NCBI GenBank assembly: GCA_946055445.1
Contig: CAMGGF010000053.1
Coordinates: 1-7,598 of the forward strand
Direction of reading: 5' to 3'
Length of the DNA: 7,598 nt
Source: an uncultured Ruminococcus sp.
GTDB lineage: Bacteria; Bacillota; Clostridia; Oscillospirales; Acutalibacteraceae
The translations under genes were made by a program, and so were the position numbers. Positions 1-7,002 of this stretch are shown here, in pieces (within the stretch, counting starts at the first letter, position 1; every line of letters begins with the position of its first letter). A model generated the notes under the pieces. That model did no database searches, was not told where the DNA came from, and was given only the letters and a program-made list of their open reading frames with translations.

Positions 1-2621
1 CAGATAAAGTTTACAAAAGTGCCAAACCCGGCAATGTGACCGATTTTGTGGCAAATCACCCAAAATGCGTTTTGCTGTTTGACGAAGTGGAAAAAGCGCA
101 TCTTTGTGTAATTCACTTGTTCCTGCAAATTTTAGACGCTGGCAGACTGCGCGACAATTATACAGATCAAGAGGTTTCTTTTTCCAATGCGATTATTATA
201 TTTACCACCAATGCCGGCAAACAATTGTATGAGAATGCGGATAACGGTGACTTTTCGGGTGTATCACGCAAGGTGATTTTGAATGCCCTGCAAAAAGATT
301 TGAATCCGGAAACCGGTGCGCCGTTTTTCCCTGCCGCGATTTGCTCGCGGTTTGCATCCGGTAATGTGGTAATGTTCAATCACATTGCTTCGCACAATTT
401 GCGCGAGATCGCAAAAAAAGAAGTATTGCGTCATGCAGAAAATTTTGAAAAGGAAATCGGCATCAAAGTTGAAATTGAAGATGCCGTTTATACCGCCTTG
501 CTGTTTGCGGAGGGCGGCACTGCCGATGCCCGTACCATTCGCAGCCGCGCGGAAACTTTCTTTGATGATGAACTGTTTGAACTGTTCCGTCTGATTGCGT
601 CGGAGAAAGTGGCGTCTGACATTCAGGATTTAGAGAAAATCTCGATTTGTGTGGATTTGCCGCAAAATAATCCGGAATTGCGCGTTTTATTTGAACATAA
701 AGAAACGCAATCTGCACTTGTATTTGCGGCAGAGGAAACGGTTGCACTGTGCAGTGCAATGAATCCGGACCTCACATATATACCCGTGCAGGATACCGCG
801 TCAGCCGTCCGCGTTTTGCATAAACAGGACATTCAATTTGTTTTGGTCGATTTGACTTTCGGGCAAATGCAAACACAGCAGTATTTGAATTTCGAAGATG
901 TTGCTTCTTCTGCGCGCGATTTCTTGCATTATATGCGCGAACAGCACAGAGATTTGCCTATCTATATACTGCAAACACAAGCCCGTACTTATAATGAGGA
1001 AGAGCGGGTGTCTTTCCTGCGGCAAGGCGTGCGCGGCATTGTGCCTTTGACGGCGGCAGAGGATGTATTTAAAACGGAAATGCATAGCATTTGTGACAAT
1101 CTGTACCAGCAAAGAAGTATGACAGCACTGGCAAAAGCAAATAAAATGGTCATGTTTGAAACGGCACAGGTGTTGTCTGCGGACGGGAAACATGCCGAAA
1201 TCAGATTGTTTGATTTTGCCTGGCATGTGGCAGTCGATGCGGAAGATACACAGAATATTCTCAGCAATATTTCCAAGCCGAATGTACGCTTTGACCAAGT
1301 TATCGGTGCGCAAGATGCAAAGAAAGAACTGCAATATTTTGTGGAATACCTGAAAAATCCCAATAAATATCTCGGCACAGGTGTTCGTGCGCCGAAGGGC
1401 GTTTTGCTTTACGGCCCACCCGGTACGGGAAAAACGATGTTGGCAAAGGCGATGGCGAGTGAGTCGGATGTAACCTTTATTACGGCAGAGGGCAATCAGT
1501 TCTTGAAAAAATATGTCGGAGAGGGACCCGATAAGGTACACGAACTGTTCAGAACCGCCCGGAAATATGCGCCCTCGATTTTGTTTGTAGACGAAATTGA
1601 CGCGATTGCCAAGGAACGCAGAGGCAGTGAACGCGCTGCGGCAGGGGAAGAAACGCTGACAGCATTCCTGACGGAAATGGATGGGTTTAAAAACGACCCG
1701 TCAAGGCCCGTGTTTGTGTTAGCCGCTACGAATTTTGATGTGGAATCCGGGCACGAAAAAAGTTTGGACCCGGCATTGATGCGCCGTTTTGACAGACGGG
1801 TTTATATTGATTTGCCGAACCGTGAGGACAGATTGCAGTTTATTCGGTTGAAGTTGGAAAGCCATTCGGCATTCGAAATCAGTGAAAAAATGGTGGAGAG
1901 CATTGCAATTCGCTCCACCGGTATGAGTCTTGCCGCGTTGGATTCGGCATTTGAATTGGCTTTGCGCTCGGCAATTCGTGACGGTAATTTAAAAGTAACC
2001 GATGCAATTTTAGAGGAAGCCTTTGAAACCTTTAACAGCGGTGAAGCCAAAAAATGGGATTTATCGCTGCTGGAGCGTGTTGCGCGGCACGAGGCGGGGC
2101 ATGCGTTCCTTTGCTGGAAAGGCGGGGAAACGCCCTCCTATGTAACAATTGTTGCACGCGCCAACCACGGCGGATATATGCAACATGCGGACAATGAGGG
2201 AAAAGCCATTTATACCAAAGAAGAACTGCTTGCCAAAATTCGTACTTCTTTAGGTGGGCGCGCGGCCGAATTGGTGTATTACGGCGAAAAGGACGGCATA
2301 TCCACCGGCGCAAGCGGTGACCTTGCTTCCGCTACCAATCTGGCAGAGCAGATTATTTGTACTTACGGTATGGATGCATCTTTCGGACTTGCGGTTGCAA
2401 ATGCGCACAACGCGAATGCAGGTGCGATTTCATCGGAAATCAGAACGGCGGTGAACCGTATTCTGCACGAGGAATTGCAGACGGCCGTTCAACTGATTTC
2501 GGAAAACCGCGACCGGATCGATGCGTTGGTACAAGTGCTGATGACGAAGAACCATTTGACGGGCAGCGAAATTCAGGCGGTTTTTGAGCAGAAATCCCAA
2601 AGTGTAGGAGAAACGGTATGA
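1..2621 (+). CDS. Clp-like AAA+ / receiver-like / FtsH-M41 protease fusion (5' end missing)
   Basis: Large ATP-dependent protease-like protein, cut by the left edge. The frame is open from base 3; the GTG at 36 lies inside a conserved Clp segment and is not the start. Residues are counted from that GTG. Residues 1-170 match the C-terminal part of a ClpA/ClpB AAA+ module: Walker B LLFDEVEKAH (13-22), QILDAGRLRD (31-40), sensor-1 FTTNAG (56-61); its Walker A must lie upstream. Residues about 225-350 look like a receiver fold (VLVDLTFG, D272). Residues 417-665 are an FtsH-type AAA domain: Walker A GPPGTGKT (460-467), pore-loop YVGEG (493-497), Walker B FVDEID (517-522). Residues 670-860 are an M41 peptidase with HEAGH (685-689) and probable third zinc ligand D762. 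No membrane segment is visible, unlike typical FtsH, so it is probably cytosolic or recruited by the next gene, which overlaps its stop. Domain assignment is confident; substrate and physiological role are unknown. Confidence 0.95.
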   Translation, partial: DKVYKSAKPGNVTDFVANHPKCVLLFDEVEKAHLCVIHLFLQILDAGRLRDNYTDQEVSFSNAIIIFTTNAGKQLYENADNGDFSGVSRKVILNALQKDLNPETGAPFFPAAICSRFASGNVVMFNHIASHNLREIAKKEVLRHAENFEKEIGIKVEIEDAVYTALLFAEGGTADARTIRSRAETFFDDELFELFRLIASEKVASDIQDLEKISICVDLPQNNPELRVLFEHKETQSALVFAAEETVALCSAMNPDLTYIPVQDTASAVRVLHKQDIQFVLVDLTFGQMQTQQYLNFEDVASSARDFLHYMREQHRDLPIYILQTQARTYNEEERVSFLRQGVRGIVPLTAAEDVFKTEMHSICDNLYQQRSMTALAKANKMVMFETAQVLSADGKHAEIRLFDFAWHVAVDAEDTQNILSNISKPNVRFDQVIGAQDAKKELQYFVEYLKNPNKYLGTGVRAPKGVLLYGPPGTGKTMLAKAMASESDVTFITAEGNQFLKKYVGEGPDKVHELFRTARKYAPSILFVDEIDAIAKERRGSERAAAGEETLTAFLTEMDGFKNDPSRPVFVLAATNFDVESGHEKSLDPALMRRFDRRVYIDLPNREDRLQFIRLKLESHSAFEISEKMVESIAIRSTGMSLAALDSAFELALRSAIRDGNLKVTDAILEEAFETFNSGEAKKWDLSLLERVARHEAGHAFLCWKGGETPSYVTIVARANHGGYMQHADNEGKAIYTKEELLAKIRTSLGGRAAELVYYGEKDGISTGASGDLASATNLAEQIICTYGMDASFGLAVANAHNANAGAISSEIRTAVNRILHEELQTAVQLISENRDRIDALVQVLMTKNHLTGSEIQAVFEQKSQSVGETV
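2606..2610 (+). promoter_or_regulatory. Ribosome binding site AGGAG for the membrane RyR protein
   Basis: AGGAG lies 7 nt before the ATG at 2618, inside the last codons of the upstream gene. It fixes the downstream start and, with the ATGA overlap of stop and start, indicates translational coupling between the protease fusion and the membrane protein. Confidence 0.8.
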
Positions 2622-4966
2622 CAGATAAACAAGTGATTGCTTTATGGGTCTTGCTTGCCGCTTCGGTTTTGTTTGCGCTTTTGCCGATTTTTGCGGAAAT
2701 TGTTTTGTTGTGGCGTCGTAAAACCAACAAACAAAATATGCGTTTTAACAAGAATCTGCTATGGATATCCGTTCTGTTGCTTGCATCCGTTTGGTGCGTG
2801 CGGTTTGCCGTGGGGTATTACGGTATTTTGCAGGCTGCACCGGAGGAACAGTCATTAACATGGGCTGAAGAACTGCTGAACAGTTTTGTGCACGCGTTGC
2901 AAACCTTCAGTATGGACGAAGATTATACGGCATATATTTTGGACGGAAAGTCCATGATGGAAGCACTGACTGCACCGAGTTCTGCTTGGGTAAGCGTCTA
3001 CGGTAAGTATGCCTCTTTACTGAATTTCTTTGCGCCCATTGCCGGTGGTGCGATTGTTTTTGATATTTTAACCGGCTTTTTCCCGCGAATCAGACTGTGG
3101 GCATGCAGTTTGGCTTTTTGGCGAAAGAAATACTATTTCAGCGAGTTGAATGAAGGCTCTCTTTCTTTGGCAAAGAGTTTGCGGGAAGAAGAACACAGAT
3201 TATTTTATCAGCCGCTTCTGGTTTTTACAGATGTGTATTCCGATGACGAAAACGAAACAAGTTCGGAATTGTTGGCGAATGCCAAAGCGCTCGGCGCCAT
3301 TTGTCTAAATGATGATATAACGACGATGAAAACCCGCTTTGTTCGGCAAAAAGTATATTTTCTGATAGATGAGCAGGAAATCAGTAACATAAAAACTTTG
3401 GCAGAACTGGCGGACAAAAAGCACAGTAAGGCTTTAAGAAAAACAGAGATATACATTTTCTACCAAGATGATTCGTATGTATTGACAGAACGCCATATTT
3501 ATTTGCAACTGCGAAAATTGTTTCGCGAATCGCTGGAACAGCAAACAAAATCTGTATTTGGGCAGTTTTGCCGTAAAAAGAAATATTTGGAGGCACAGAA
3601 TGCCTCGAAAGAGGAGTCTAAACCGATTTCGGATGCAGATGTGTATGATGCACTGCTGGACGAAACAGCACCTGCAGTTATCCGCGTGCGGTATTATCAA
3701 AATTTGATTTGCAATTTGTTAGAGGAGATTCCGCTGTATACACCGATTCTTTCGCAGCCGGATGTGCAGACACTGAATCTGGCGGTTATCGGAAACGGAA
3801 GTATCGGGTCGGAAATGATACGCAATGCCTATTGGTGCGGTCAACTGTTGCATCAGCGTTTGTCAATGAATGTTGTTGCTTTGGACAGCGAACAAGAGGC
3901 GGTGCAAAAAATCAATGCAATCAATCCGGATATTTTAGACAGTTGCGTGCCGCGGCATTCTATGTTGGCGGTGTACCCCGAAGTTTCCGCGGAAGAGCAG
4001 GTGTATAATCCGCCGTATTGCGTATTCCGATACAGCCAAGCGGATGTGCGATTGCAATCACCGGAGAGCATAGAGTGTGTATCGGTAACAGATACAGATG
4101 CGGAGCAATCGTTGCGTCTTGTCGATGCGGATTACTTCTTGGTTTCTCTCGGTTCTGATGAAGCGAATATACAAACCGCCGAGGAACTTTACAGAAGTAT
4201 CGCTTCCCGGCAACTCTGTACCGACGATTCCAAACAGGTTGTGATTGCCTATGTTGTATATGATCCGCAACTGTGTCGCGCGGTCAATGATTTTGCAAAG
4301 GAATCGAGATCAAAAGCGAAACATACACCGAATATACGGATGCGTGCCATCAGCGGACTGGATGAAGTATACAGTTATGAGAATCTGTTTATGCGCGGAC
4401 AAAATGAAAAAGCACATGCCGTCGATGCGCGGTATCAGCGACTTGCGCACCGCGAAGGGTTAGCCGAAAGCGAAACGCGCAGTAAAGAGTCGCAGGGTAA
4501 GCGGCTTTCTCATCGCGAACTGGTTGCCGAAAGTGAAGCACGCAGTGAAAAGGCATATAATTATCAATCCAGTTTAGCAAACAGCATTCACGAAAAGTAT
4601 AAACTATTTTCGACTTATGTGTATCATAAAACCGCAGGTACAACGAATGCGGATTGGAACACATGGCTGTCCGAACACGGGGACTATTTGTGCGATGCGT
4701 CTGAAACAGAGTTGCGACAATGGCTCGGTTGGTTAGAGCATCGCCGTTGGAATGCTTATATGCGTTCTATCGGTTTTCGGCGCAGTTGCGTGGCGGCACA
4801 AATGCAAGGGGATAATAAATTTATGCTGAAAAGACATTCTTGTTTGGTGGAATGTCAAAAGCCGTCGCAACGCAGCGAGAGGCCCGATTACTTAGATGTG
4901 CAGTCCAAAAACGACAACAAGCCTTATAAAGATTGGGATTTACCGCGTGTTCGCGGGGAAGAATAA
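2618..4966 (+). CDS. Membrane protein with tandem Rossmann (RCK/TrkA-N-like) modules and C-terminal RyR-like domain
   Basis: This 782-residue protein has no named family that I can give with certainty. Three hydrophobic segments lie near residues 6-32, 47-69 and 131-155. Basic flanks (WRRKTNK at 32-38, FWRKK at 167-171) suggest an outside N-terminus, an external loop of about 60 residues (70-130) and a cytosolic remainder. Residues 172-285 resemble an RCK/TrkA-N-like Rossmann unit (YFSELNEGSLSLAKSL, then strands LLVFTD and VYFLID). Residues 386-550 form a second Rossmann unit with a canonical GNGSIG loop (392-397) and D423 after the second strand, suggesting NAD(P) or nucleotide binding. Residues 690-780 carry an RyR-type signature, LEHRRWNAYMRSIGF (706-720), followed by HSCLVE. 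The linker holds a 21-residue tandem repeat. The start is fixed by the RBS and the ATGA overlap with the protease gene. Likely a membrane-anchored sensor or channel-like regulator; the ligand is unknown. Confidence 0.9.
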   Translation: MTDKQVIALWVLLAASVLFALLPIFAEIVLLWRRKTNKQNMRFNKNLLWISVLLLASVWCVRFAVGYYGILQAAPEEQSLTWAEELLNSFVHALQTFSMDEDYTAYILDGKSMMEALTAPSSAWVSVYGKYASLLNFFAPIAGGAIVFDILTGFFPRIRLWACSLAFWRKKYYFSELNEGSLSLAKSLREEEHRLFYQPLLVFTDVYSDDENETSSELLANAKALGAICLNDDITTMKTRFVRQKVYFLIDEQEISNIKTLAELADKKHSKALRKTEIYIFYQDDSYVLTERHIYLQLRKLFRESLEQQTKSVFGQFCRKKKYLEAQNASKEESKPISDADVYDALLDETAPAVIRVRYYQNLICNLLEEIPLYTPILSQPDVQTLNLAVIGNGSIGSEMIRNAYWCGQLLHQRLSMNVVALDSEQEAVQKINAINPDILDSCVPRHSMLAVYPEVSAEEQVYNPPYCVFRYSQADVRLQSPESIECVSVTDTDAEQSLRLVDADYFLVSLGSDEANIQTAEELYRSIASRQLCTDDSKQVVIAYVVYDPQLCRAVNDFAKESRSKAKHTPNIRMRAISGLDEVYSYENLFMRGQNEKAHAVDARYQRLAHREGLAESETRSKESQGKRLSHRELVAESEARSEKAYNYQSSLANSIHEKYKLFSTYVYHKTAGTTNADWNTWLSEHGDYLCDASETELRQWLGWLEHRRWNAYMRSIGFRRSCVAAQMQGDNKFMLKRHSCLVECQKPSQRSERPDYLDVQSKNDNKPYKDWDLPRVRGEE
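4439..4552 (+). repeat. 63-nt in-frame imperfect tandem repeat in the linker before the RyR-like domain
   Basis: Copy one begins at 4439 and copy two at 4502, a period of exactly 63 nt (21 codons). Over the first 17 codons the copies share 38 of 51 bases and 11 of 17 residues by hand count (RLAHRE..AESE.RS versus RLSHRE..AESE.RS). The repeat is rich in Arg, Glu and Ser, lies between the second Rossmann module and the RyR-like domain, and keeps the frame. It looks like an old duplication in a flexible or helical linker. Confidence 0.75.
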
Positions 4967-4988
4967 AGGGTATGTTAAGAAAATTCTT

Positions 4989-4994
4989 GGAGGG
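4989..4994 (+). promoter_or_regulatory. Ribosome binding site GGAGGG for the small RyR protein
   Basis: GGAGGG lies 11 nt before the ATG at 5006, in the 39-nt gap after the membrane-protein gene. This gap is the only intergenic space above 5 nt in the unit. It contains no recognisable promoter or terminator, so the gene is probably read as part of the same transcript but with independent ribosome loading. Confidence 0.7.
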
Positions 4995-5005
4995 TTTAAT
5001 TCATT

Positions 5006-5284
5006 ATGTATACGCCGACTCCGATTGATACAAGCAAAATCGTTTTACCGGAGGATTTGTTGCAGTTGACGGAACAAATTGCAGAAAATGTGCACGATGT
5101 TTGGGCCGTCGGCAGAATACAGGCAGGTTGGCAATACGGAAAAGAGCGTAATGATGTCGAAAAAACGACACCCTGTCTTGTACCGTATGCGGACTTGACC
5201 GAAGCGGAAAAGGCATTTGACCGCAACACTGCTTTGGAAACGCTGAAACTGATTGTGGCATTAGGTTATAAAATCGAAAAATAG
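5006..5284 (+). CDS. Single-domain bacterial RyR (ryanodine-receptor repeat) protein
   Basis: This 92-residue protein matches the RyR domain (Pfam PF02026) across nearly its whole length. Visible family features, in order, are the N-terminal YTPTPIDTSKIVLP, the ENVHDVWAVGRIQAGWQYGKER core (residues about 28-49), TPCLVPYADL and EKAFDRNTALETLKLIVALGY near the C-terminus. No signal peptide or membrane segment is present. RyR domains were first described as repeats in eukaryotic ryanodine receptor calcium channels, and free-standing bacterial copies occur. From general knowledge, bacterial forms have been proposed to act as ligand-binding modules in conflict or signalling systems; ligand binding here is inference. 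The start is set by GGAGGG and by the conserved N-terminus. It follows a membrane protein ending in a divergent RyR-like domain and precedes the zinc protease gene by 5 nt, so it may be a soluble sensor or adaptor of the same pathway. Confidence 0.95.
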   Translation: MYTPTPIDTSKIVLPEDLLQLTEQIAENVHDVWAVGRIQAGWQYGKERNDVEKTTPCLVPYADLTEAEKAFDRNTALETLKLIVALGYKIEK

Positions 5285-5289
5285 GATTA

Positions 5290-6492
5290 ATGCCGAATCT
5301 GTATTTCGGCGGCAAATTTTATCAAAAGGGGGCGAGTCGGTTGTCGGATACATTGGAAGTATCTTCTGTATTAAACAGGCAAGACTTAGAGGATGATTAT
5401 GAGGCATGCCGAGAACTCGGAAAATCTCTGTATTTTCGCGAAGAAGTTTATCCGAAAAGCAAGCGGGACGGTTTGTCTTTGTTGCTTTGGGCATCGCGGC
5501 ACGGCGATCCGGAAGCAAAGTATTATATCGGGCTTTTTTTACTGTCAGGTGTTTTGAAAAGTGTTAGGGCGGACTCGAAAGAAGCGGGTTTGGCTGAATT
5601 GTGTCAGTCCGCCAACAGCGGTTTCTTACAGGCGCGGCGTTTCCTGAATCAATATTGTTTAAAGGAATACACGAAAACCGTGTCTGACGGGATTCCCGTT
5701 TCGTCAACGGCCGGACCGTTGGTGGATTTCGACGGAAATCGCATACATATTGATTGCAGCGGCATTTTGACACCGATTGATGCAAAACTCACCTATGAAA
5801 ACGGGTGTAACATTTTGACTTTTTGTGTGAATCTTGCTCTGCTCTCAACAGAGCAAGGCATTACGGATATAGATGCTTTTATGCGTGCTGTACGCAACGG
5901 AATGGAAGACTGGGCAGGGCATTACGAGGTGTTCGGCGGTCAAAAACTGGAAGTTCGGGTGGAAATTACTACGGAACACCGTGCGTACGACAATGTGTAT
6001 ATTCTGCCGTTTACAAATGATGTTCGGGAAACTGCTGCAGAGGCTTTCGACAAATACCATACGGAAAAAGCAAAGAAACTGGTAGACGATATTTTGACTT
6101 CCAAACGCTCCGCGGCCGGTGTTGGGATGCGAAAGTGGAGTACAAAATCTCGCAAATGGATACTGATTCAAAGTCAATCCGGTCGGTTTGATGAATACGA
6201 GGAAATTCGCGCCGTTGCGAAACATGAATTCGGGCATGCTTTGGGTTTAGGCGATCTTTACTGCAGTGATTCCGATGGGTTAGCCGGTGTGGAAAAAGGC
6301 GTTTATAAGGAATTAGACAGTTTTTATATCTATAATAAATCTTATAATTTGGTGATGTGCGACCATCACGGCCCTATCAGTAACAATGATATTGAAATGG
6401 TCGTTTTGGCGTTTAGTCAAAATAAAATGCAAAACTATCAACCAAGAAAAATGAAAGGCACAATTTCTGATGCTTTAGGAAAGGGAAATTAA
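5290..6492 (+). CDS. Putative metzincin-type zinc protease with N-terminal Sel1-like repeats
   Basis: This 400-residue protein is not a family I can name. Residues about 57-122 fit one to two Sel1-like helical repeats (LLLWASRHGDPEAKYYIGLFLLSG, then CQSANSGFLQARRFL), usually protein-interaction scaffolds. The C-terminal half looks like a metzincin catalytic domain: a helix with MEDWAGHYEVFGG (205-217), strand-like VRVEIT, the zinc motif HEFGHALGLGD (312-322; H312, H316 and D322 as ligands, E313 as general base) and a possible Met-turn at LVMCDH (354-359). The Asp third ligand recalls snapalysin-type HExxHxxGxxD peptidases. I see no signal peptide, so it seems cytosolic, unlike most metzincins. 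The gene begins 5 nt after the RyR gene. The ATG at 5290 has a poorly spaced AGGA; an in-frame TTG at 5341 has the better RBS. A role in cleaving a cellular target when the locus is activated is inference. Confidence 0.9.
   Translation: MPNLYFGGKFYQKGASRLSDTLEVSSVLNRQDLEDDYEACRELGKSLYFREEVYPKSKRDGLSLLLWASRHGDPEAKYYIGLFLLSGVLKSVRADSKEAGLAELCQSANSGFLQARRFLNQYCLKEYTKTVSDGIPVSSTAGPLVDFDGNRIHIDCSGILTPIDAKLTYENGCNILTFCVNLALLSTEQGITDIDAFMRAVRNGMEDWAGHYEVFGGQKLEVRVEITTEHRAYDNVYILPFTNDVRETAAEAFDKYHTEKAKKLVDDILTSKRSAAGVGMRKWSTKSRKWILIQSQSGRFDEYEEIRAVAKHEFGHALGLGDLYCSDSDGLAGVEKGVYKELDSFYIYNKSYNLVMCDHHGPISNNDIEMVVLAFSQNKMQNYQPRKMKGTISDALGKGN
5324..5332 (+). promoter_or_regulatory. Candidate ribosome binding site for an alternative TTG start of the zinc protease
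   Basis: A run of A then five G (AAAAGGGGG) ends 8 nt before an in-frame TTG at 5341. The annotated ATG at 5290 has only AGGA at 5283-5286, 3 nt away, which is too close for efficient initiation. Either start is possible; the shorter form would lose 17 residues and no recognised domain. Confidence 0.35.
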
Positions 6493-6493
6493 C

Positions 6494-6955
6494 ATGGAAA
6501 ACTTAAAAATGTATTCGGAGTCCTTTAAATTCAAGTTCGAAAAATTCCTGACGGGATGTGATGCGATTGAAGAACTGGAACAGTGGGATAAAGAAGAAAA
6601 CGGGGAAATGGATGCTTTTTACGCCAATGATTTGGTGAGCATCGTGCTTCGCTTAATTGCCGCAGACGGCAATTTTGCCGAGCAGGAAACAGAGTATATT
6701 AACAATATATTCGGATTTGATTATTCTACAGAAGAACTGAAAGATATTTATCGCACTTGCGCGGAGGGAATCGAATCCATTTTCGATTCGGAATTCCAAA
6801 GTGGGTTTACATACTTAAAATCCATCAATGAAAAACTCGCCGCGGCGTACAAGGAATTGATTGACTTAATTTGCGATATCGTAATTGCGAGCGACGGTGT
6901 CATTGACGGTGCCGAAACACAACTTGCCCAAAAAATCAAGTCCGTCACGGTTTGA
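6494..6955 (+). CDS. TerB-like (tellurite-resistance TerB / DjlA-N fold) protein
   Basis: This 153-residue, acidic, apparently all-helical protein has two pseudo-symmetric halves of the TerB type. The first contains LRLIAADGNFAEQETEYI (52-69) and the second CDIVIASDGVIDGAETQLA (127-145). Each half has a helix ending in A(A/S)DG followed by an acid-rich helix, the arrangement that places conserved acidic, possibly metal-binding, residues in the family. No membrane segment or signal peptide is visible. TerB-fold proteins are found in the tellurite/stress Ter systems and as modules in other stress and conflict loci; this one is a solitary domain, not part of a visible terACDEZ set. The gene starts 1 nt after the protease stop, with AAGGG at 6481-6485 as its binding site, and is the last gene before the terminator. 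Its role, perhaps as metal-sensing or scaffold partner of the proteases, is inferred. Confidence 0.85.
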   Translation: MENLKMYSESFKFKFEKFLTGCDAIEELEQWDKEENGEMDAFYANDLVSIVLRLIAADGNFAEQETEYINNIFGFDYSTEELKDIYRTCAEGIESIFDSEFQSGFTYLKSINEKLAAAYKELIDLICDIVIASDGVIDGAETQLAQKIKSVTV

Positions 6956-6966
6956 ACCTATAACAG

Positions 6967-7002
6967 AGAAGCAACGAGTTTTCCACTCGCTGCTTCTTTT
7001 TT
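6967..7002 (+). terminator. Rho-independent terminator closing the five-gene unit
   Basis: The arms AGAAGCAACGAGT (6967-6979) and ACTCGCTGCTTCT (6985-6997) pair at 12 of 13 positions around a 5-nt loop, with one A-C mismatch, and run directly into six T (6997-7002). It starts 11 nt after the TerB stop. The opposite strand has no matching T-run, so it is a one-way terminator separating this unit from uvrB. Confidence 0.95.

Noticed and set aside
36..38. GTG as start codon of the first gene
   Set aside because: The frame is open from base 3, and the codons before the GTG continue the Clp-like alignment leading to Walker B; no ribosome binding site precedes it.
801..1541. Open frame of 246 codons on the minus strand inside the protease gene
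   Set aside because: It lies wholly opposite strongly conserved FtsH and receiver-like coding sequence, is Cys/His/Arg-rich as expected of an antisense shadow, and has no recognisable domain.
4977..4988. Short palindrome AAGAAAATTCTT in the gap before the small RyR gene
   Set aside because: Five A/T-rich base pairs with a 2-nt loop cannot form a useful hairpin; no T-run follows and the RBS overlaps its end, so it is neither terminator nor convincing operator.
6494..6955. Evidence for a classical tellurite-resistance (ter) operon
   Set aside because: Only a solitary TerB-like domain is present; no TerC, TerD/E/Z or TerA relatives occur in the window, so a tellurite-resistance call is not supported.
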